Positions 15,159-17,262 of a DNA stretch of 17,262 bases are shown here, one piece after another. A model generated the notes under the pieces. That model had not been told where the DNA came from, did not search any database, and saw only the letters and a program-made list of their open reading frames with translations. The position numbers and the translations under genes are program-made. The DNA lies in contig CAZUZD010000115.1 of assembly GCA_964624465.1 (NCBI GenBank), positions 1-17,262 on the forward strand. Reading direction: 5' to 3'. This stretch comes from CAZUZD01 sp964624465 (lineage in GTDB: Bacteria; Planctomycetota; Planctomycetia; Isosphaerales; Isosphaeraceae). Position 1 is the first letter of the stretch; each line of letters starts with the position of its first letter.

Positions 15159-15464
15159 ATGACCGACTGGGTGTTCGCTGAGAACCTGCGGCCGTTCCTC
15201 CAGTCGATCGGCTGGTTCGTCGGTTACGATCTCGACCCGGACGACTGGACGGCCATCTGCCACGGCATCGAGTCCACCGACCAGGAAGCCGATCGCTGGT
15301 TTGACTACGAGCTGGCGGGCCAGCAACGGGCGGCACTCTGGCTCGCGCTCGATCCCGGCACCTCGGTCGTCCACGTCCGGGTCGAAGTTCCTGCGGAGCT
15401 CGGCCCGAAGGTCGCAGCGGCCATCGCCATCTTCCAGGTGTTTCGCATCAAGGCCAACGCCTGA
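15159..15464 (+). CDS. Small soluble protein of unknown function (101 residues)
   Basis: I do not recognise this family. The ATG at 15159 is preceded by ggagg at 15143-15147, eleven bases away. The frame is open upstream to 14895, but that part covers the DUF6940 3' end and the inverted-repeat element, so it is not coding. The protein is acidic and Trp-rich in its N-terminal half (MTDWVFAENLRPFL, DPDDWTAICHGIESTDQEADRWFDYE). It ends in alternating strands and a helix (GTSVVHVRVEVPAELGPKVAAAIAIFQVFRI). There is no signal peptide or membrane segment. This looks like a compact alpha/beta domain. The size, acidity and position after another small gene would also fit an immunity-type or accessory protein, but nothing shows it. 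A short hairpin around cggagctccg (15495-15504) follows the gene. Confidence 0.68.
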   Translation: MTDWVFAENLRPFLQSIGWFVGYDLDPDDWTAICHGIESTDQEADRWFDYELAGQQRAALWLALDPGTSVVHVRVEVPAELGPKVAAAIAIFQVFRIKANA

Positions 15465-15583
15465 CCTCGGGCGGCAGCGGACCCCGCACCACCGCGGAGC
15501 TCCGTGGCTTGCCCGGGGCCGATCGCCGGGATCGTGGCCGGTGCGGGTGCGGTCTGGGCCGTAGGCGCTCGGATCGCAGGCAC

Positions 15584-15589
15584 TATAAT
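15584..15589 (+). promoter_or_regulatory. Perfect -10 box upstream of the transketolase gene
   Basis: TATAAT matches the sigma-70 -10 consensus at all six positions, which is rare in this GC-rich sequence. No convincing -35 hexamer lies 16-18 bases upstream (the region reads cgtaggcg). Transcription would start near 15596, giving a leader of about 167 nt before the transketolase ATG at 15763. The 298-bp spacer 15465-15762 holds no supported gene. Confidence 0.45.
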
Positions 15590-15762
15590 GGCGGACCTGA
15601 GCCGGCGACGGGAAATCCGGGGTCTCCATGCGCCCAGCCCGCGACGACCGCCGTCGCGTCGCGCCCCGATCGCCGCGACCGAGCACCGTCCGTGACCCTC
15701 GCCGCCCGCTCGTGCCGGGCGCTGACAGGCCCACGGCCTCTTCTCCACCGACAGGGAATCCC

Positions 15763-17262
<1,500 letters not shown>

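Noticed and set aside
14952..15495. Integron cassette array with attC sites
   Set aside because: The duplicated flanks and inverted repeats prompted the idea, but the attC core sequences (GTTRRRY / RYYYAAC) are not met and no integron integrase is present.

Overview
This window is very GC-rich and densely coded, mostly by ordinary chromosomal genes. I infer a planctomycete, probably of the Isosphaera/Gemmata type. The reasons are a Tat-exported DUF1501 protein, several exported beta-propeller proteins, ggagg-type ribosome binding sites, terminators without T-runs, and strongly G/C-ending codons. No rRNA, tRNA, CRISPR array, transposase or integrase was seen.

Layout. (1) 2-466: C-terminal end of a sensor/hybrid histidine kinase with an attached receiver domain, cut by the window edge. 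(2) 600-2177, plus strand: exported protein with a concanavalin-like N-terminal domain and a five-repeat TolB-type propeller. (3) 2196-6430, minus strand: APC-superfamily amino-acid permease, DUF1501 protein, and an exported alpha/beta-hydrolase (esterase), in that map order. (4) 6652-8283, plus strand and divergent from the esterase: a GH78 alpha-L-rhamnosidase-like protein that lacks one expected catalytic acid. (5) 8394-11127, plus strand: three exported proteins in a row, namely an NHL-type propeller, a small Tyr/Pro-rich protein, and an FKBP-type prolyl isomerase. Hairpins separate them. (6) 11234-12540, plus strand: NAD-dependent epimerase and a DUF202 membrane protein, 8 bp apart. (7) 12557-13975, minus strand: MATE efflux pump. 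(8) 13976-15762: the least ordinary stretch, with loose gene packing and two small genes (a DUF6940-type protein and an unrecognised 101-residue protein). It also holds a perfect 14-bp palindrome, a 92-bp element bounded by 14-bp inverted repeats, and a duplicated 3' flank. (9) 15763 to the window end, plus strand: transketolase, cut at its 3' end.

How the genes may work together. The divergent esterase and GH78-like protein could both act on decorated plant or algal polysaccharide. The three exported proteins may serve envelope or periplasmic functions, with the prolyl isomerase as folding helper. The epimerase/DUF202 pair is probably an operon. The other genes look independently transcribed. 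I found no convincing new multi-gene system. The best candidates for something undescribed are the 13976-15762 stretch and the GH78-like protein with its altered active site.
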